Origin: Siphonodentalium dalli
Taxonomy: Eukaryota; Mollusca; Scaphopoda; Gadilida; Siphonodentaliidae
NCBI GenBank assembly: GCA_032622095.1
Contig: CP136066.1
Span: forward strand, 44,467,835-44,531,834
Reading direction: 5' to 3'
Length of the DNA: 64,000 bases
The notes under the pieces are model-generated. The model made no database searches, was not told where the DNA came from, and saw only the letters and a program-made list of their open reading frames with translations. Position numbers and translations under genes: made by a program. Below, piece after piece: positions 60,850-64,000 of the stretch. The first letter of the stretch is position 1, and each line of letters begins with the position of its first letter.

Positions 60850-63800
60850 ACTGGTTTATAATTAGCATGTTCATAAAACCTCATACGATCATACTTTCTG
60901 GCAGCTATTTCATATATTTTTCAATTTTTACTTGAATTTTTATGGAAAGATTATATATACATATATTTCAAATGAACACATATGGCTACAAAGGCTTATG
61001 CGTGAGACTGACGTTATACAGAACTGTATTTTCTTATGTGGGCCGCGCATGTCGGAACATTGATAACAACTGACAATAGATAAACGGCATTACATGCGCT
61101 CCGTATTTGACAATAAGTTTAGGATGGCATCCAAAACGGCCAACAAAATCCAAGTTTCTCACACTTTCCGTCACAAAAATGACAGTTCTTTTTCTGGGGA
61201 CAAGGGAATTGTTAATAACGAGTTCACTGGTAACCGTAAACAAACTGAAGAACCCTACTATTATTTCAATTAATTTAAGTTTATGAGTAATTGATTGTCT
61301 TAAGGACTATATATATACTCATTTATCGGGGGAATACTTGATAAAAGTCAATGTATAGAAAGATAAAAGCAATCATCAATAACATGTGCCTTTTGGATCA
61401 GTTTAGATAAGTAATATCAATTTATATAATTTTTCTGAAGAAAATTGAAATTGTATTCCCAAATTACCAGCTAGTGTGGTCGTCAGAGGGTTCGACCCGG
61501 AAGAAATTGGTATAGAAGCGGTTTTGGTGTCATTCGACGCGGGAGAATCTCGTGTATAACATATCCAAAATCCGCTAAAATCCGCTTTGGGCAAAATTCA
61601 GGATCCAAGATGGCGTCCAACATGGCTGCCGTTAGTCAAAAGATACTCTGACTGAGATTAATTCGATAACAGTGAGAACAAATGTTGTCATATGTATACA
61701 AATGTATACATTTTTGCAAAGGTAAAATGTTGTGCCACCTGTTTATGGCAAAAATGGAACCCATCGTCCTAGATGACCGCCAAAATGGCGGCCTAAACTC
61801 GAACATTTGAAGTTTTTGACTAATATCTTAAAGATCAATTCCTGTGGTTTGATAATGGTTCAGACTGGCGACATTGATTAGTCATATTCATGTTAATTCA
61901 TCATTGGAGCAATGAAAGATACCATAAATGGGGTCCCAGACTCATCTACACCCTCAAAAATTCGATTTTACAGAACGCGGTATAAAATTCCACAAAACTC
62001 TCCATTGTGATTACAGTCATATATCAACAAGAAATGTACAGAACTGTACAATGTAAGTTGGGCATACCAATATCTATAAATACTCCAATTCAATGAAACC
62101 CAAATTGGCGCTTTGTCTCAAAATGGCTGCCAAAATGGCGGTCAAAATATGGAAAATGGCGGATATTGATCACAGTGTCATTCAATCCATTATAAGTAGT
62201 GGTTGATGAATAAAATTGACTAAATAAATACGATTGTATACCTCTTTATGATGCCATTATGCTAGCTCTATGTAAAAACTTAAAAATCAGTACCAGAAAT
62301 GGCCACCCGATGTGAAAAATACTATTTTCTATCACTTCTGTTTATCACTTGTTGCTCTCTGAACTGGGAAACAATGGGTATATTCTTTCAATGATCATTA
62401 CCGCAATGACATTTCTAATAGATTAGATCATAGTTTACTCCGGTCCTTCACTAATAAGTTATAACGAATGCGGTATGAAATTTAACCAAAATCGACTTTG
62501 GGGTTCTGGTCACATTTGATATTTAGGGATGAGCAGATCTTGTCTACAAAATAATTGATCGTTTCTTTTATTTGTGAACATTCCATCTCAAATAGACCAA
62601 AAGAAACAATAAATTTTATCTAATATGGCTTCCAAAACGAAAATGGTAGACGCTGCCCAGCTTATCACATAATGGAAGTTGTGAGTGGTGGATGCAGTTG
62701 ATAGTTGGCTCATATACATCAAAACTATTTATTTTCAATCTTTTGGTGGCTTCCCGCGGGTTGACAAAATCTCGACTCATCAGTGCTATAATGTCGTATA
62801 TCCATTATGGCGGGAAATGAGTATTTGATACCATTCGAATCGTGAGAAAAAATCCAATCCGATGGGCCAAACTGTCCTTGCATTGGATGACAAATATTCG
62901 CACAAACCTGTGAAGCAAATGTCGTATCTCCAGCTATCTTTACAATTATTCGTGCTATGAGGTCGTATGTCCAACAGAGCAGCCAATCGGACGCTTCATG
63001 TTGTCCACGTCACTTCTGTTTTGTGTTTGTGAATTCTAAAATGTGTGCTATATGGCAGTATCTCCATGTTAGTCACGTGATCATTTGGTGATTTTAATTT
63101 TGTGATTGTTCCACACATTTCTGTATGATGATGCACATGGGTGAATTTTCATAGTGTAGAATAGGCACTTTTTAGTTCATAGACACATGCGATTGCCACC
63201 ATATTTAGCTTAATCTGCATTTATTAGCACAACTTCATTATAGCACGGAAACGAATCGTCGCTGGCATACGCAAAATGTCATATCTCCAAAAAAGCTATT
63301 GATTTTTAAAAGAAAACGATGGAATAAACAGAAAACAATATGTGGTTCAATGAACAGCTAATGTCAGTTTTCATTTGGATAAATACAACAATACGTCATG
63401 CTTTGTCAACATTAGGAGAAATGTTGTCTAAAAACTTCAACCTTCATTTTCTCGGAAAGTTGAAAATGTGGGTTACATTATAGCACTGATGCGACGAAAT
63501 ATGAACTATTCGGGCTCGGCCATCATTTTCAAGTTTCAAGCTGGAACTAAATGTAGCCCATGGATTCCCCATTTCGACATGTAAGAAAAGTAGTTTTACT
63601 CTGATCTCTTCCCAGATATCAACTCTCCGGTAAATGGTGATCTCTTATGTTCTAGAAAATACGTGTGCCAAATACATATATGTATGAAGAAACTATCCCC
63701 ATACATTGTTTACACATCGACTCCGTAAGTATGTGGAGGTTTTCTTGGACAAGCGGGATTTTCAAACCTCGAAACCGTCCGTACAAACAATAAAAGTTAA

Positions 63801-64000
63801 TAGGAAATGACGTTGGATGTAGGTCTAGAGTACGTCGTCCGCATGAAATAGTTTTCGTGTTATTAATTTGCACATATTTCGTGCTCTGATGAGCATGGAT
63901 GAACGCCTTATGTGGCAGTTTGATTGTCTAACATCCGGAAAATAACATGTTCATTGTTCACATTTCTGAGACAAACATGTTGTTAATCACCATGTTCATG
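60850..64000. other. Intergenic, no gene recognised
   Basis: Only short reading frames. The part 61590-62160 has several AAAATGGCGGC-like motifs (CCAAAATGGCGG and variants), probably decayed repeat. No splice-linked homology to known domains was seen. Confidence 0.5.

Noticed and set aside
61590-62160. Clustered AAAATGGCGGC motifs as binding sites
   Set aside because: They resemble decayed repeat copies; no array spacing or link to a gene supports a regulatory role.

Overview
The window is eukaryotic, animal nuclear DNA: AT-rich, with GT-AG introns of about 0.4 to 5 kb that are full of small non-autonomous DNA transposons, foldback elements and minisatellites. The style (many SRCR domains, MITE-rich introns) suggests a marine invertebrate such as a mollusc, brachiopod, amphioxus or other non-vertebrate. 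The sequence alone does not settle the phylum.

One host gene explains nearly all convincing coding sequence. It lies on the + strand from at least 4141 to its stop at 54011-54013. It encodes a DMBT1/hensin-like secreted scavenger-receptor protein: six group-A SRCR domains (each split over two exons), four short linker micro-exons, a CUB domain (two exons) and a ZP domain (four exons). The 22 exons read here join in one open frame of 1045 codons plus the stop. The 5' end (promoter, signal peptide, possibly more SRCR domains) was not found and is probably upstream of the window. A poly(A) signal follows the stop by about 90 bases. Every domain cassette and linker is bounded by phase-1 introns, so cassettes can be gained, lost or skipped without a frameshift.

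Layout: 1-4140 holds repeats, including a tandem dimer of a transposon with an exon-like reading frame. 4141-18915 holds SRCR1-3. 21551-37396 holds SRCR4-6 with proline/threonine-rich linker exons. 37840-39604 is a 5'-truncated LINE on the - strand. 40634-42279 is CUB. 45347-54013 is ZP. 54014-64000 is intergenic and holds a minisatellite that reverses orientation, a SINE-like insertion, a TTAA-flanked MITE and long stretches where no gene is recognised.

The most unusual feature is in the introns after SRCR5 and SRCR6. In each, the 3' tail of the exon together with its functional splice donor has been amplified into a minisatellite: about 9 copies of about 47 bp at 26743-27170, and about 32 copies of 83 or 100 bp at 33396-36330. 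The second array decays into one made mostly of GTGAGT donor motifs to about 37060. The gene thus carries dozens of near-identical competing 5' splice sites. A second theme is a hairpin core found 20-48 bp inside four unrelated terminal-repeat types, suggesting that mobile-element ends have been exchanged around a fixed core.
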